Source: Muscardinus avellanarius | Taxonomy: Eukaryota > Chordata > Mammalia > Rodentia > Gliridae | Reading direction: 5' to 3' | Assembly: GCA_963383645.1 (NCBI GenBank) | Contig: OY726559.1 | Coordinates: 113,423,296-113,487,295 of the forward strand | Length of the DNA stretch: 64,000 nucleotides | Shown: in pieces, positions 22,703 through 36,400 of the stretch | Numbering within the stretch: position 1 is the stretch's first letter | How the letters are laid out: every line of letters begins with the position of its first letter | The notes under the pieces: model-generated | Database searches by the model: none | What the model was told of the DNA's origin: nothing | The model's input: only the letters and a program-made list of their open reading frames with translations | Made by a program: the position numbers and the translations under genes

Positions 22703-24736
22703 GGCGTTTATTACCATATAAATGTAGCAAAGAACCTGGGCTAATATGAAAAAAAGACTTTTTATTAGGTAATTTATTATATGAAAAGGATATTTTATTT
22801 TATGATAAAGTGATCCTTAAAAAAATAAAAAAACTTTAGAAGGTTTAGAATATATGTAGGGAGAGAAGAAGAAGAAAAAAAAATACATTTGTATTCAGAG
22901 TTAAATCTTACAAAGTGTTTTTAATATATGTTCGGGTTTACGTTCCTTTTTTCCCCCGCTTTTTTTTGGGGAGGAATGTCATTTGCTTTTCTTCGGGGAG
23001 CATCCTGCAATGGATGGTGGAGAATGGACTAGGGGGAATCCGGTCCCTTCTGGGCCCCCTCAAGTAGATTGGATTTCGCTCGGGGGCACCCCCTCCCCTC
23101 TCCCCTCCCCCTCAGGGGAGCCACAGAGCCAAACAAAGGGAAAGGGATTAACCAGAAAGAAAGACTGGGACTAAGGACTGAGGATCCTGGGTGTCCCCCC
23201 CTTCCCCTGCCCTGTCCAGGGCAAATGAGGAGGCGGAAGTCCAGGCAGGCCTTTGGGAACCTTCAGAGATGAGAGATTTAAGAGAAATAGATTTTTTTTA
23301 ACCAAAAAAAAATAATAATAATAAATGAGAGAAAGAAGAAAGAAAGAAACCGAGGGGTTTAAAAGAAAAGAATACTACAAAATAATTCAAATTTATTTCA
23401 TATAATCCTAGAGAGAGAGAGAGAAAGAAAGAATTACTAGTTACTTAGTAGACGATATTCAGATAGCTTAAAAGTTTAGTAGCGTTGAGGGCCCCTGGGT
23501 CCAGTAGAATGTATAAAATTTGTATCGAAAAGGATAAGAGGAGAGTAGTGGCCGAGTCCACCAGGAGTCGCCCCAATCTTCAGGTATCAGGGTTGGGGCA
23601 GGTTGCGAGCTTCCAGTCTGCCGGGGTTGATTCTGAGAATCCTTGGGTTTTTAAATTGTAGGATGACAGGTCCTGGAAAAGATTCACGCTGATTGTCCCG
23701 GTCGTTGGCCCGCAGCGCTTCCGGTACCTGAGGGTGGGGGCAGCCATCTCTGCCAGGTACCCCAAAGTAGACCCGCCCTCTCCTGGGGGACTCGGGAAGG
23801 ATGGAGGCTGCTGGGTCCCGGCCCTCTTCTAGGCCAGCTTCTCCCAGGCCTAACTGAGGAAGTCCGATTGTAACCTCAACCCATTTCGCTGTACATTCGG
23901 AGCCTGGTGAGCCGGTCCACAGACATGCACACACTCCCCACCTCGGCATGGAGGGCGTCGAGCCCCTCAGACATCCCCTGTCGCGTTCCAACCTCATGGG
24001 TGGCAGCGGCGATCTCCACAGTTATTCTCCTTTAAATCTGTATGGCACAGGTGGCAAGTGGTTGTCTGATAAAAGCCAGATTACATGAAGGACTTCCTAG
24101 CCAGTGGGAAGGAGTAGAGACCCCATCCTTGGGGGCCTGGGAGAACAGCTCCCATCCCACCCCCAGCGTGCAGAGGTGGCGAATGGGCGCAGGGTTCCCG
24201 GCTGACCCCAGTTCTGATCACTTCTGCTCCAGCCCACTGCTACCTGTGAGTGTTCAGACAGGGCACTTTGTTGTCCCCCTGGAAAATTGGGGAGCCTGGC
24301 TTTTGCATGTGAGGAAGAAACATTTTAAGCACTTGCCCCAGCAGGCAGTCAGATCAGGCCCTTCCCTCCCATCCAGAGGGCAGGAAGCCCCTGGGGTCTC
24401 CACTGGCCAAGAGGCACCTGTCCGTCACACCAATGACTGCTATGCCTTTCCCTGACCCTAGACCCCAAACACCTCCCTCGCCCCACCTAGGGACAGATCC
24501 CCCCTGCTCTTTTGCCCTGGAACCCTCGCTTGTTGATAAGGTGGCGGCTGGGAAGGCGAGGGCTTCTTCCCCCAAGAGGGTGCGGGTGGGGTCGGGTGGG
24601 TGCGTGGCGGCAGCCCTGGGGCAGGGGATGGTCTCTCCACTGTAGAAAGTAGAGTAGGATTGTGGTCAGACTTAATTTGAGGCAGCTAGTGAAGACACGT
24701 ACACTTCCACCAAGGAAAAAGATTTCAAAGGCGGGA

Positions 24737-24742
24737 AATAAA
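24737..24742 (+). terminator. Candidate distal poly(A) signal of MEX3A
   Basis: AATAAA near the end of the unique, SINE-free sequence, about 4.1 kb after the stop codon. Confidence 0.4.
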
Positions 24743-25051
24743 ACGGACCCATGAATAATCAAAGTGATGTTGCACAAAAATGCAGAGAAACCAAGAAGGG
24801 GGAGGGTTAATGTATTAAATGTGCTATTAAGAACTTAATTTTATTAAAAGTATTATTACTTAAGGCGCTGGCTTTCTCTGTCTGTTCCCCATGGGGTTTG
24901 CAGCCTGGGGCCAATACACACCCTGCTGGAAGCTGATGACGCCAGACCCACCCCCTGGCTTCCCACGTGGCCCTCCATCCCTGCTCTCCCTTCCCCACTT
25001 GCTTCCTTGGGAGGGGGGTTCACACCTGCCACACTCCCCTTCAGAACAGGG

Positions 25052-25271
25052 CAGCCAGGTGTGGAGGCGCACGCTTGTAATCCCACAATCTGGGAGGCTG
25101 AGATAGGAGGATCACGGTTTGCGGACAGCCTCAGCTACTACTTAGTGAGGTCCTTTGCAACTCAGTGAGACCCTGCTTCAAAATAAAGAATAAAAAATAA
25201 GGCTGGGGGTGTAGCTCAGAGGTAGAATGCCCCTGGGTTCCATCCCAGTACCACAAAAATAAATAAGTACT

Positions 25272-25347
<76 letters not shown>

Positions 25348-25420
25348 CTGGGGTGTAGCTCAGAGGTAGAATGGCCCTGGGTTCCATTCCCAATACCACA
25401 AAAACAAAACAAAACAACAA
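25052..25420 (+). repeat. SINE with (TA)n array after MEX3A
   Basis: A plus-strand B1-dID begins near 25052 and its ID half ends near 25260. The poly(A) tail runs into (TA)n at 25288-25345, then a second ID-like half to about 25400. Confidence 0.75.
25288..25345. repeat. (TA)n microsatellite
   Basis: 29 perfect TA units grown from a SINE tail. Confidence 0.9.
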
Positions 25421-26340
25421 CAAGAAAGAACAGGGTAAGTCAAGGTGTGTGACATCCTGTGCCTGGGTCCCATGGAGAAAGGGCAGAGCTAGATCCATCC
25501 CTCCTGCTTTGGGGACACGAAGAAAATTGGAATCAACCTAGCAAGACCCTATTTCAAAATAAAAGTGAAAAATAGAGCTGGGTGTGGTGCAGCTCGCAGG
25601 AGGGTCGCGAGTTCAAGACCAGCTTCTGCTACTTACTGAGGCGCTCTGCAATTTAGCAAGACCCTGTTTCAAAATAAAGAATAAAAAAAAATGGGCTGGC
25701 AGTGTAGCTCGGAGTAGAATGCCTCGGGGTTCAATCCCCAGTACTGCAAAATAATAATGATGATGATGAGGAGGAGGAGGAGGAGGAGGAGGAGGGGCTC
25801 CAAGGTAGAATGCCCCTGAGTTCAGTCCCCAGTATCACAAAAAGAAGAGAAATGAATGGAAGACTGGCACTTTCCATCTCCCAGGAATTGAACCCAGGGG
25901 CATTCCACCTCTGAGCTATACATCTCCAGCCTTTTTTTTTTGAAACAAGGTCTCTAAGTTCCTGAGGGCCTTAATAATTTGTAGAGGCTGGCCTCAAACC
26001 TGTGATTGTCCTGTCTTAGCCTCCCAAGTATTAGGATTACAGGAGGGAGTGCACCACCGTGGCCTTCATTTATTTATAAATAATGGTACTTGAGACTGGA
26101 CCAAGGATCATTTTGCCTCTGAGCTTGTAGCTCAGCCTATTTTATTTATTTTTTGTGGTACTCGGAGTTGGACCCAGGGCCATGCTGCCTCCAAGTTATA
26201 CCCTCAGCCCTATTTTATTTTTATTTTGAAACAGGGCCTCACTAGGTTGAGAGTCTCACTACTTGCTAACTCCTTGAACCTGGGATCCTCCTGTCTCAGC
26301 CTCCCAAATGCTGGGATTACAAGTATGTGCCACCATGCCC

Positions 26341-26384
<44 letters not shown>

Positions 26385-27075
26385 GGGTGGAACTCAGGGC
26401 ATTCAGCCTCCAAGCTACACCTCCAGCCCTATTTTTTATTCTAGTAGTAGTAGTAATAGTACTGGGGATGGAACCCAGGGGCATTCTACCCCAACCTCAC
26501 TGAGTTGCAAAGGGCCTCACTAAATAGCTGAGGCTGTCTGCAAACTATGACCACGATCTTCCTGTCTCAGTCTTCTGGATGCTGGGATTACAAGCATGCG
26601 CCACCACGCCTGGCTTTCTTTTATTACTTTGAAACAGAGTCTCACTACGTTCCAGAGGGCCTCACCAAGTTGCTGGGGCTGCCCTCACATCAGCAATTCT
26701 CCTGTCTCAGCCTCCCACGTACTGAAATTAAGAGCATGTGCTTACCTGGGCGTGGTGGCACACCCTTGTAATCCTAGCCTTCCGGAGGCTTTGACCAGAG
26801 GATTGAGGTTCGTGGATAGCCTCAGCTACTTAGCGAAGCCCTCCACAACTTGGTGAGACCCTGTTTCAAAATAAAGACTCAAAAATGGGGCAGGGAGCAA
26901 AGCTCGGAGGTCAAATGTCCCTGGGTTCCATCCCCAGATCTGCAAAAAAAAAAAAAAAAAAAATGTGGTGCCACCATGCCTGGTAATTTTTTTGTTTTGA
27001 AACAGGTTCTCATTCAGTTGCGAAGGCCTTGCTAGGTCGCTGAGGCTGGCTGGAACCTGTGATCCTCCTGTCTGG
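25421..27075. repeat. Intergenic SINE block between MEX3A and RAB25
   Basis: Plus-strand copies at about 25560-25840, with a (GAT)/(GAG) triplet run near 25757-25795. Minus-strand copies lie at about 25870-26735, including (GT)n at 26343-26379, then a plus copy at 26745-26960 and a minus piece to 27075. Confidence 0.7.
26343..26379. repeat. (GT)n microsatellite at a SINE tail
   Basis: About 18 GT units between two minus-strand SINE pieces, at the tail side of the second. Confidence 0.85.
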
Positions 27076-27466
27076 GCACACAGGCAGGCCTGACGCTGAC
27101 GCCCTTCTCCCGTGCGTCTCCACACTCCTACTCTTGCCCCTGGCATTGGAGTGACCTCAGTTCTTGGCACCAAGGCCCTGGGCACCAGATGGTGCCTGCT
27201 GATGATTTCCTTTGTCTCGCCTTCCAGATACCCCTCCCCTCCAAGCGGTCCTCCCTCCCCACCTGTCCTGGAAGTTGGCAGCGGGGAGGGCGGGCACCTC
27301 CCGCCCCCTTGGCACTGTCCCCGGACCACAGAACTCCAGAGGCAGCTGGCCCTGGGGGGCGGTGGGGTTGGAGAACAGAGGGAGGGGCAGGGGCCAGGGA
27401 CTCAGAGGAGGGGAGCTCAAACACTGACAGCGGGAGCAGGCGGGGGGCACTGATAGAAAACGTGGC

Positions 27467-27472
27467 TTTATT
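27467..27472 (-). terminator. RAB25: RAB25 poly(A) signal
   Basis: AATAAA on the minus strand 163 bp after the stop, in unique sequence. The transcript should end near 27450. Confidence 0.8.
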
Positions 27473-27634
27473 GGAGGACCCTAGTCTGTGAGGGGTGGAC
27501 TGGTACTGGAGATATACATGAAGAGGCACCGAGACCCCGGGACTCTGGGAACAGGGAGCCAAGGAGCAGGGAAAGATTCTGCAACGCGGGGGTGGGGGTG
27601 GGACTGGGAAGCATGGGGGTGCAGGTCACCAGGG

Positions 27635-27762
27635 TCAGAGACTGATGCAACAGGCTCTCTTCTGCCCAGGGCCCGGCTCCTGCCCAGCTTGAGCACTGCC
27701 CAGGTTGATGGCGTTGGTCCGGGTGCTGTTCTGCCTCTGCTTGGACACCTTCGCAAAGATCT
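27635..27762 (-). CDS. RAB25: RAB25 coding exon 5 (terminal)
   Basis: Encodes [14 protein letters not shown].. and the prenylation tail ..RACCISL, stop TGA at 27637-27635. Confidence 0.95.
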
Positions 27763-28893
27763 CTGGGAGGGGAGAAGGCAGCGCAGCTATCAGCCAAAAG
27801 GTTTAGAGCCCCCGCACACCCCCTGCCATACATGCTGCATGCCCCTTACGTGGCAGGGAAGTCCTGTTGGGCAGCTGGGTTCCTTCTACTTAACCTGAGG
27901 GCAGAAGGAACCAAGACTCAGCCCCCTGGGAAGTGTGGCCTTCTGGTTCTTCTCTAAGCTCCAGGCAGAGTGGGGGCTAGGCAGGGCTCTGGGGAGGCTG
28001 GGGGCCCACAGGGGGGTGAGGAGCCAGCTGGGCCATGCCTGGGTATCTGGGGATTGAATTCAGGGACTCTGGCTCTGAGCTACATTCCCAGCTCTTTTAT
28101 TTTATTTTATTTTATTTTATTTTATTTATTTTTATTTTTGCGGTACTGGGGATGGAACCCAGGAGTTTTCTACATCTGAGCTACACCTCCAGACCTATTT
28201 TTTTTTTTTCCCAGTACTGGATGGAACCCAGGGGCATTCTACCTCCGAGCTACACCCCCAGCCCTATTTTTGATTCTTTATTTTGAAACAGGTCTCACTA
28301 AGTTGCTGAGAGCCTCACTAAGTAGCTGAGGCTGGCTTCCAAACTGCGTGATCCTCCTGCCCCAGCCTCCCAAGCCCTAGGATTACAAGCCTGCGCCACC
28401 ACTCCCAGCTGCCCTTTTTATTCTTTATTTGGAGATAGGGTCTCGCTAAGTTGCCCAGGCTGGCCTCCAAAGGCGAGCCTCCTGTCTCGGCCTTGTGAGT
28501 AGTAAGATCAAAGACACACACACCACACCTGGCTGTGGGAGCACTCACCTTTGAGGACAGTCTCAAAGGCCAGCTCCACGTTGGTGGAGTCCAGGGCTGA
28601 GGTCTCCAGGAACAGCAGCCCATTGTTTTCTGCCAGAAAGAAAAACACATCATGAGCTGTGGAAGTGAAATAATAATATATGATAAAAATAATACTAAGT
28701 GCCGGGCGTGGTGGCGCACGCTTGTAATCCCCGCACTTGGGAGGCGGAGACAGGAGGATCGCGCAGGTTCGAAGCCAGCTGCACGCGCTAGCTTAGGAGA
28801 CCCTGTTTCCAAATAAAAAAAAAATATAAAAAACAGGTCTGGGTGTGTAGCCCGGAGGTAGAAGTGCTTCCAGGAACCCAAGTACCACAAAAA

Positions 28894-28940
<47 letters not shown>

Positions 28941-29386
28941 AAAATAAAAAATAAAAAAAAAACTAAGTTGGGTTTTTTTGGGCAGTAATGGAGATGGAAC
29001 CCAGGGGCGTTCTACCTCCGAGCTACACCCCCAGACCTATTTTTTATTATTTATTTGGAAACAGGGTCTCACTGAGTTACAAAGGGCCTCACTAAGTAGC
29101 TGAGGCTGTCTGCGAACTGCGATCCTCCTGTCTCAGCCTCCCGAATGCTGGGATTACAAGTGTGCCCCACCACAGCCGGCTTCACTGAGTATTTACTTAG
29201 AGCATTTGCTATATGCTCTGGGGTACAGTAGAGTCTTGGGGGGGCACTGGGGCTGGAACCCAGGGACATTCTATTTTCATGCTACACTCCCAGCCCTTAT
29301 TTTTTATTCTTTTGTTTTTTGTGCAGTACTAGGGATGAAACCCAGGGGCATTCTATTTCTGAGCTACATCCCTGGCCCTATTTTTT

Positions 29387-29437
<51 letters not shown>

Positions 29438-32400
29438 TTATTTTTGTGGTACTGGGGATGGAACCCAGGGGCTTTTCTACCTCCGGGCTGTACTCCCAGA
29501 CCTATTTTATATTTTATTTGGAAACAGGGTCTCACTAAGTTGCTGAGAGCCTCACTAAGTAGCTGAGGCTGGCTTTGAACCAGTGCAATCCTCCCGTCTC
29601 AGCCTCCCAAGCGCTGGAAATACAGGTATGTGCCACCACGCCCGGCTTTTCTTCTTTATTTTGAAATAGAGTCTCACTGAGTTGCAGAGGGCCTCACTAA
29701 GTAGCTGAGGCTATCCGAGAACCGTGATCCTCCTGTCTCAGCCTCCCAAATGCTGGGATTATGAGCATGCACCACAAAACCCAGCCTAGCTAAAATATGT
29801 AAGCCGGGCGTCCTGGCACACGCTTGTAATCCCAGCACTTGGGAGGCTGAGAAAGGAGGATCGCACAGGTTCGAAGCCAGCCTCAGCTACTTAGTGAGGC
29901 CCTTTGTAACTCAGTAAGACCTTGTTTCAAAATAAAGAATAAAAAATAGGGCTGAGGGTATAGCTCGGAGGTAGAATGCCTCTTGGTTCCATTCCTAGTC
30001 CCACATACACACAAAAATAAATAAATAGCTAAATAAATAAATAAATAGGGCTGGATTTCAGCTGGGCATGGTGGCACATGATTGTAATCCCAGTACTTGG
30101 GAGGCTAAAACAGGAGGCTCTGGGTTATCGGACAGCCTCAGCTACTTAGTGAGGCTCTTTGCAACTCAGTGAGACCCTGTTTCAATAATAAAGAATAAAG
30201 AAATAGGGCTGGGGGTGTCGCTCAGAGGTAGAATACCCCTGGGTTCCATCCTCAGTACAGCAAAAAATAAATAAATAAGCCAGGCATGGTGGTGCACGCT
30301 TGTAATCCCAGCGCTTGGGAGGCTGAGACAGGAGGATCGCACTGGTCCAAAGCCAGCCTCTGCTACTTAGTGAGGCTCTCAGCAACTTGGTGAGACCCTG
30401 TTTCCAAATAAAATATGAAATACGTCTGAGAGTATAACCTAGAGGTAGAAAAGCCCCTGGGTTCCACCTCCCAGTACCACCAATAAATTAATAAATAAAT
30501 TAAATAAATAACAAAATCCACCAAGCTCTCAGGGCGGGTGGAGGGCCATGCAGAGTCACAGGGATTCAGAGGGGAAGGGCTGGAGAATCTGAGCAGAGGA
30601 GCTATGTGTGCAGAACCACCCAGAGGAATCCAGGAGAGAGCAGGGGCCGGGGAGGCTGGGCTGGATGTGTGAGCATCTTTGGAGGCAGCAAACTGGGCTC
30701 TCACCCGCGAACATGCGGGCCTCGTCCGTGGGCACCTCCCGGGCCTGGCTCAGGTCGCTCTTGTTCCCCACCAACATGACGACGATGGTGGCCTCCGCGT
30801 GGTCATAGAGCTCCTTCAGCCAGCGCTCCACGACGGCGTAGGTCTGGTGCTTCGTGAGATCGAACACCAGGAGGGCGCCCACTGCTCCCCGGTAGTACCT
30901 GGGGAGAGCGGGAGGGACGGGTGGAGACAAGACGGGGTGTTGGGCCTGGCTGCAGAGCAGAGCCAGCCAGCCCAAGCACCTGCAGTCGAGGAGCAGGGCT
31001 AAGGGGCAGGGAGCGCCATGGTGGCCACAGCCCAGCATTCGGGAGGCTGAGACAGGAGGATGAGGTTCGCAGACAGCCTCAGCTATTTAGGCCCTTTGCA
31101 ACTCAGTGAGACCTTGTTTCAAAATAAAGAATACAAAAAAGGGCTGGGGGTGGAGCTTGGGGGTCAAATGCCCCTGGGTTCCATATCCAGGCCCCCCCAA
31201 AATAAAAGAGGCAGAGAAATGGATCCAGGGACCCAAACACAGACAGGGCTGCTGGGCTTCTGTGTGCTGCAGGGAAGCTGCGCTTAGAGCCTCTGAAGCT
31301 TCACCTCCCAGCTCCAAGCCCTGCACGGTCTCCTCAAAGCCTTTCTGCGGACGTAGGTCCTTTGTCCTGATTTTAACCCCTACTACACACACGCGTGCAT
31401 CTGGGCGCTGGCCAAAGGTGCCTCCTGCATGCCCTGCTCTGAGCTTCCCCTGTGGCTTCTTGAAGCCCAGTGCCCTCTCCTCTCCCTTGACGGCCAGCTT
31501 TCTTTTTCTTCTTTCTTTCTTTCCTTCTTTCTTTCTTTTCTTTCTTTCTTTCTTTCTTCCTCTCTTTCTTTGTTTTTGTGTCTGTGTGTGGTACTGGGGA
31601 TGGAACCCAGGGGCATTCTACCCCCAAACTATACCCTTAGCCCTGTTTTTTATTCTTTATTTTACTTTATTTATTTATTTATTTATTTATGTATTTGTTT
31701 ATTGTGGTACTGGGAATTGAACCCAGAGGCTTTCTACCTCCGGGCTATACTCCCAGACCTATTTTATACTTCATTTGGAAACAGGGTCTCACTAAGTTGC
31801 TGAGAGCCTCACTCAGTAGCTGAGGCTGGCTTCGAACTTGTGCGATCTCCTGTCTCAGCCTCCCAAGCACAGGGATTATAAGCGGGCGCCACTACGCCCA
31901 GCTATTCTTTGTTTTGAAACAGGGTCTCACTGAGTTGCAGAGGGCCTCACTAAGTAGCTGAGACTGTCCACGAACCGCGATCCTCCAGTCTCAGCCTCCC
32001 AATGTTGGGGTTACAAGCGTGCGCCACCATGCCTGGCTTACCGCGGCCAGCTTTCTAGGACTCGCAGTGGTCCCTGGCCAGACCACTCAAGGCATCCCTG
32101 CCAGCCTCCCACTGGGGTTGGGAGGACCCTCTTCAGAGAGGTAGGGCCTAATTATTCCCAATTACTATTTATTTATTTACTTAATTTATTTTTGCGGTAC
32201 TGGGGATGGCATCCAGGGTTATTCTACCTCTGAGCTACACCACCAGCCCTATAATTTGTTTTTATTTGGAAACAGGGTCTCACTAAGTTGCTGAGAGCCT
32301 CACTAAACTTCTAAGGCTGGCTTTGAACCTGTGATCTTCCTGTCTCAGCCTCCCAAGTACTGGGATTTCAGGTGTATGCCCGGCTATTTTCTTAATTTTT

Positions 32401-33404
32401 TTCTTTTTTGTGGTACTGGTTATTGAACCCAGGTGCATTTTACCTCTAACCTACACCCCACCCCTACTTTTTTTTTTTCCAGTACTGGGGATGGAACCCA
32501 GGGCATTCTAGCATTCTAACTCTGAGCTAAACCCCAGCCCTATTTTTTTTTTATTTTTTATTTTGAAACAGGGTCTCACTGAGTTGCAAAGGGTCTCATT
32601 AAGTAGCTGAGGCTGTCTGCGAACCACGATCCTCCTGTCTCAGCCTCTCGAATGCTAGGATGACAAGCGTGCGCCACCACGCCCGGCTCCCCACCCCTAC
32701 TCTTTATTCTTTATTTTGAAGCAGGGTCTCACTGAGTTGCAGAGGACCTCACTAAGTAGCTAAGGCTGGCTGCGAACAGTGATCCTTCTGTATCAGCCTC
32801 CCAAATGCTGGGATTACGAGTTGTGCCACCCTGCCAGTCTTATTTTCTTAATTTTGAAGTAAGGTCTTGCTAAATTGCAGAGAGTCTTGGTAAATTGCTA
32901 AGGCGCCTGGCCTTGAACCTGCAATACTCCTGACTCAGCCTCCCAAGAACTGAGGTTACAAGTGTGTGCCACTGCACCAGTTTATTTATTCCCAATTTAT
33001 TAATGAACCAACTGAGGCTCATAAGAAGCCAAGTGATTAGGGGTTTTCTGGGTGTGTAACCTCATCCCTGCTCTCTGGCTTCCTGCCCCTGACAGGTGGT
33101 TTTTCTGGACCATAGATGCACAGACCATTTTTTTTGTCCACTGGAGCCTGACACTCTAGCTGTGGTCTCAGGTTGCCTAACTCCATATCCATCCTCTGAG
33201 ATTTTATTTAATACCCTTTCCAGGTCCTGCCGGGGCTTGGCATTTGTGATTAGAGGAATACTGACAGGTGCAGAGAACCATACTGACGTTAGGGGGCGCT
33301 CTCGATCCACACAGGCTTCACCATCCCAGCTCCACCCTGATCTCACCTTGGTTAGATCTTTTACTTTTTCTTTTTCCTTTCCTTTCTTTCTTTCTTTCTT
33401 TCTC

Positions 33405-33463
<59 letters not shown>

Positions 33464-36400
33464 ATTTCTTCTTTCCTTTTTTTGTGGGCCTGGGTATGGA
33501 ACCCAGGGGCATTCGACCTCTGAGCTACAGCTCTAGCCCTGATTTGTATTCCTTGTGTGTGTGTGGTACTGGGGGTGGAACCCAGGGGCTTTTCTACCTC
33601 CGGGATATACTCCCAGACCTATTTTATACTTTATTTGGAAACAGGGTCTCACTAAGTTGCTGAGAGCCTCACTAAGTAGCTGAGGCTGGCTTCGAACCTG
33701 TGCGATCCTCCTGTCTCAGCCTCCCAAGTGCGAGGATTATAAACCTGCACCACAATGCCCGGATTTTTATTTTTTATTTTGAAACAGAGTCTCCCTAAGT
33801 TGCTAAGAGCTTCACTAAGTAGCTGAGGCTGGCTTCGAACCTGTGCGATCCTCCTGTCTTAGCCTCCCAAGCACTGGGATTACAAATGTGCACCACAATG
33901 CCCGGATTTTTATTTTTTATTTTGAAACAGGGTCTCACTGAGTTGCAAAGGGCCTCACTAAATAGCTGACGCTGTCTGCAGCGATCCTCCTGTCTCAGCC
34001 TCCCCAGTGCTGGGATTACAAGTGTGCGCCACCACGCCCAGCCTTTTTTACTTTTTCTTTTTTCTTTTTCTTTTTCTTTTGGTGGTACTGAGGGTTGAAC
34101 TCTGGGCATTCTATTACTATTTCTGATCAACAGCCCCATCTCCTTTTTTTTTTTTTTAATACTGGGGATTGGACCCAGGGACATTTTATCTCCAAGATAC
34201 ACACCCCCAGCCCTATTTTTGTTCCTTTTTTTTTTTTTTTTTTTTTCGGGTCTGGAGTTGGAACACAGGGGCATTCGACCTCTGAGCTATACTCCCTCCC
34301 ATATTTTTTATTCTTTATTTTGAAACAGAGTCTCACTAAGTTGCAGAGGGCTCACTAAGTAGCTGAGGCTGTCCAGAAACCGTGATCCTCTGGTCTCAGC
34401 CTCCCAAATGCTGGAATTCCAAACATTTTTCTATCTGCAGGATATACTCCCAGACCTATTTTATACTTTATTTTGAAAAGGGTCTCACTAAGTTACTGAG
34501 AGCCTCAGTAAGTTGCTGAGGCTGCCTTTGAACCTGCGTGATCCTCCTGTCCCTGTCTCAGCCTCCCTAGGGCTGGGATTCCAAGCGTGAGCCACCGCGT
34601 CCAGCTCTGGCTTCTTTTTTTTATTTTTTATTTTTTTGGTACTGGGGATGGAACCCAGGGGAATTCTACCTCTGAGCTATACCTCCAGCCCTATTTTTTA
34701 TTCTTTATTTTGAAACAGGTTTTCACTAACTTGCCTAGAGCCTTACTAAGTAGCTGAGGCTGTCCATGAACCAAGATCCTCCTGTCTCAGTATCCCAAAT
34801 GCTGAGATTACAAGCGTGCGCCACCATGCCCAGCTTCTTCCTTTTTTTTGGGGGTGGGGGGGCGGGTCTGGGGATGGAACCCAGGGTCATTTGATGTCTG
34901 AACTATACCCCCATCCTATTTTTTATTCTTTTTTTGAAACAGGGTCTCACTAAGTTGCAGAGGGCCTCACTAAGTAGTTGAGGCTGTCCGCGAACCTGTG
35001 ATCCTCCTGCCTCAGCTTCCCAAATACTGGGATTACAAGTGTGCACCACCACACCCGGCTTGTTTGTTTGTATGTTTATTTATTTTTGGTGGTTCTGGGG
35101 ATGGGACCCAGGGGCTTTCTACCTCTGGGCTATACTCCTAGACCTATTTTTTAAATATTTTATTAGAAACAGGGTCTCACTAAGTTGCTGAGAGCCTCAC
35201 TAAGTAGCTGAGGCTGGCTTCAAACCTGTGCCTTTCTCAGCCTGCTAAATACTGGGATTACATGTATAACCCACAGCTCCAGAATTGTTTGTTTGTTTTG
35301 AAACATGATCTCATTAGGGTTGATAAAAGTTTCAGAAAGTTGCTGAGTCTGGTCTTGAACCTATGATCCTCCTGTCTCAGCCTCCCAAGTACTGGGATCA
35401 CATATGTGGGCCACCATGCCCAGCTCCTTGCTTCCTTGCTTGCATTTAAATGGAGATGACGATGATGATGATGATGATGATGATGATGATAATGATTTGC
35501 AGTACTAGGGATGGAACCCAGGGGCATTCTACCTCTGAGCTCTAAGCTAGCTACAACCCCAGCCCTATTTTTTATTCTTTTTTTTGTGTGTGGGTCTGGG
35601 GACGGAACCCAGGGGCATTCGACCTCCGAGTTATACCCTCTGCCCTATATTTTATTCTTTATTTTTGAAACGGTCTCACTAAGTTGCTGAGGGCCTCACT
35701 AAGTAGCTGAGGCTGTCCACGAACCGGGATCCTCCCGTCTCAGCCTCCCAAATGCTGGGATTACAAGCGTGTGCCACCACTCCTGGCTGCTAAATGGAGA
35801 TTAATTATAACACCCTACTTCTGCAGGACTTTGAGGCCTACATTAAATGCCAGGTATAAAGCGCTTCGTGGGCACTTGGCAATGGCTCAGTAAGGTGGTG
35901 ATGACTCTTCCTTTTCGTCCTAATTGTATTTCTGGTTATATTCTGTCTGGCGCTGCTTTGCGGTTCATGGTACTTGTGTCTCCTCTGATCTCCCCGGGAG
36001 TACACTGCTTAGTCCCCTGTCTCTCCCTAATCCTCCATTTCTTCCCCAGCTGTGTTTCCCGACTCCCAGGGTCTCCAGCAACCCACCAGCCCCCCAGGCC
36101 CCTGCTCACGCCGAGGTGATGGCGCGGTATCGCTCCAGGCCGGCGGTGTCCCAGATCTGAGCCTTGATGGCCGCCGTGCCCAGCATCACCGTGCGGGTGG
36201 AGAACTCCACTCCGATGGTCGTGCGGCTGTCGTGGCTGAACTCGTTGCGTGTGAACCGGGACAGTAGATTGGTCTTCCCCACACCTGACTCCCCGATCAG
36301 CACCACTGCGGGGGGAGAAGTGAGAGCTGAGACCAGACAGAGAGGCCTCCGGTCCACAGGAGCTTGGGGCTCCATCCAGCTAAAGAGGGAGACTGAGCTC

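Larger units (their letters stand above)
20660..24860 (+). other. MEX3A: MEX3A 3' UTR (long, partly AU-rich; 3' end approximate)
   Basis: No new gene begins after the MEX3A stop, and the unique sequence runs on for about 4 kb. It is G/C-rich to about 22600, then strongly AU-rich (22640-22960 and 23270-23540). Several AATAAA hexamers occur (22697-22702, and again near 22823), with another at 24737-24742 near the end of the unique sequence. The last is my preferred distal poly(A) signal because SINE-rich intergenic DNA begins soon after, at about 25050. The true cleavage site or sites cannot be fixed without transcript data. Confidence 0.55.

Noticed and set aside
33286..33300. CTCF-like core AGGGGGCGCT in RAB25 intron 2
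   Set aside because: The 5' half of the motif has three mismatches; not listed as a feature.
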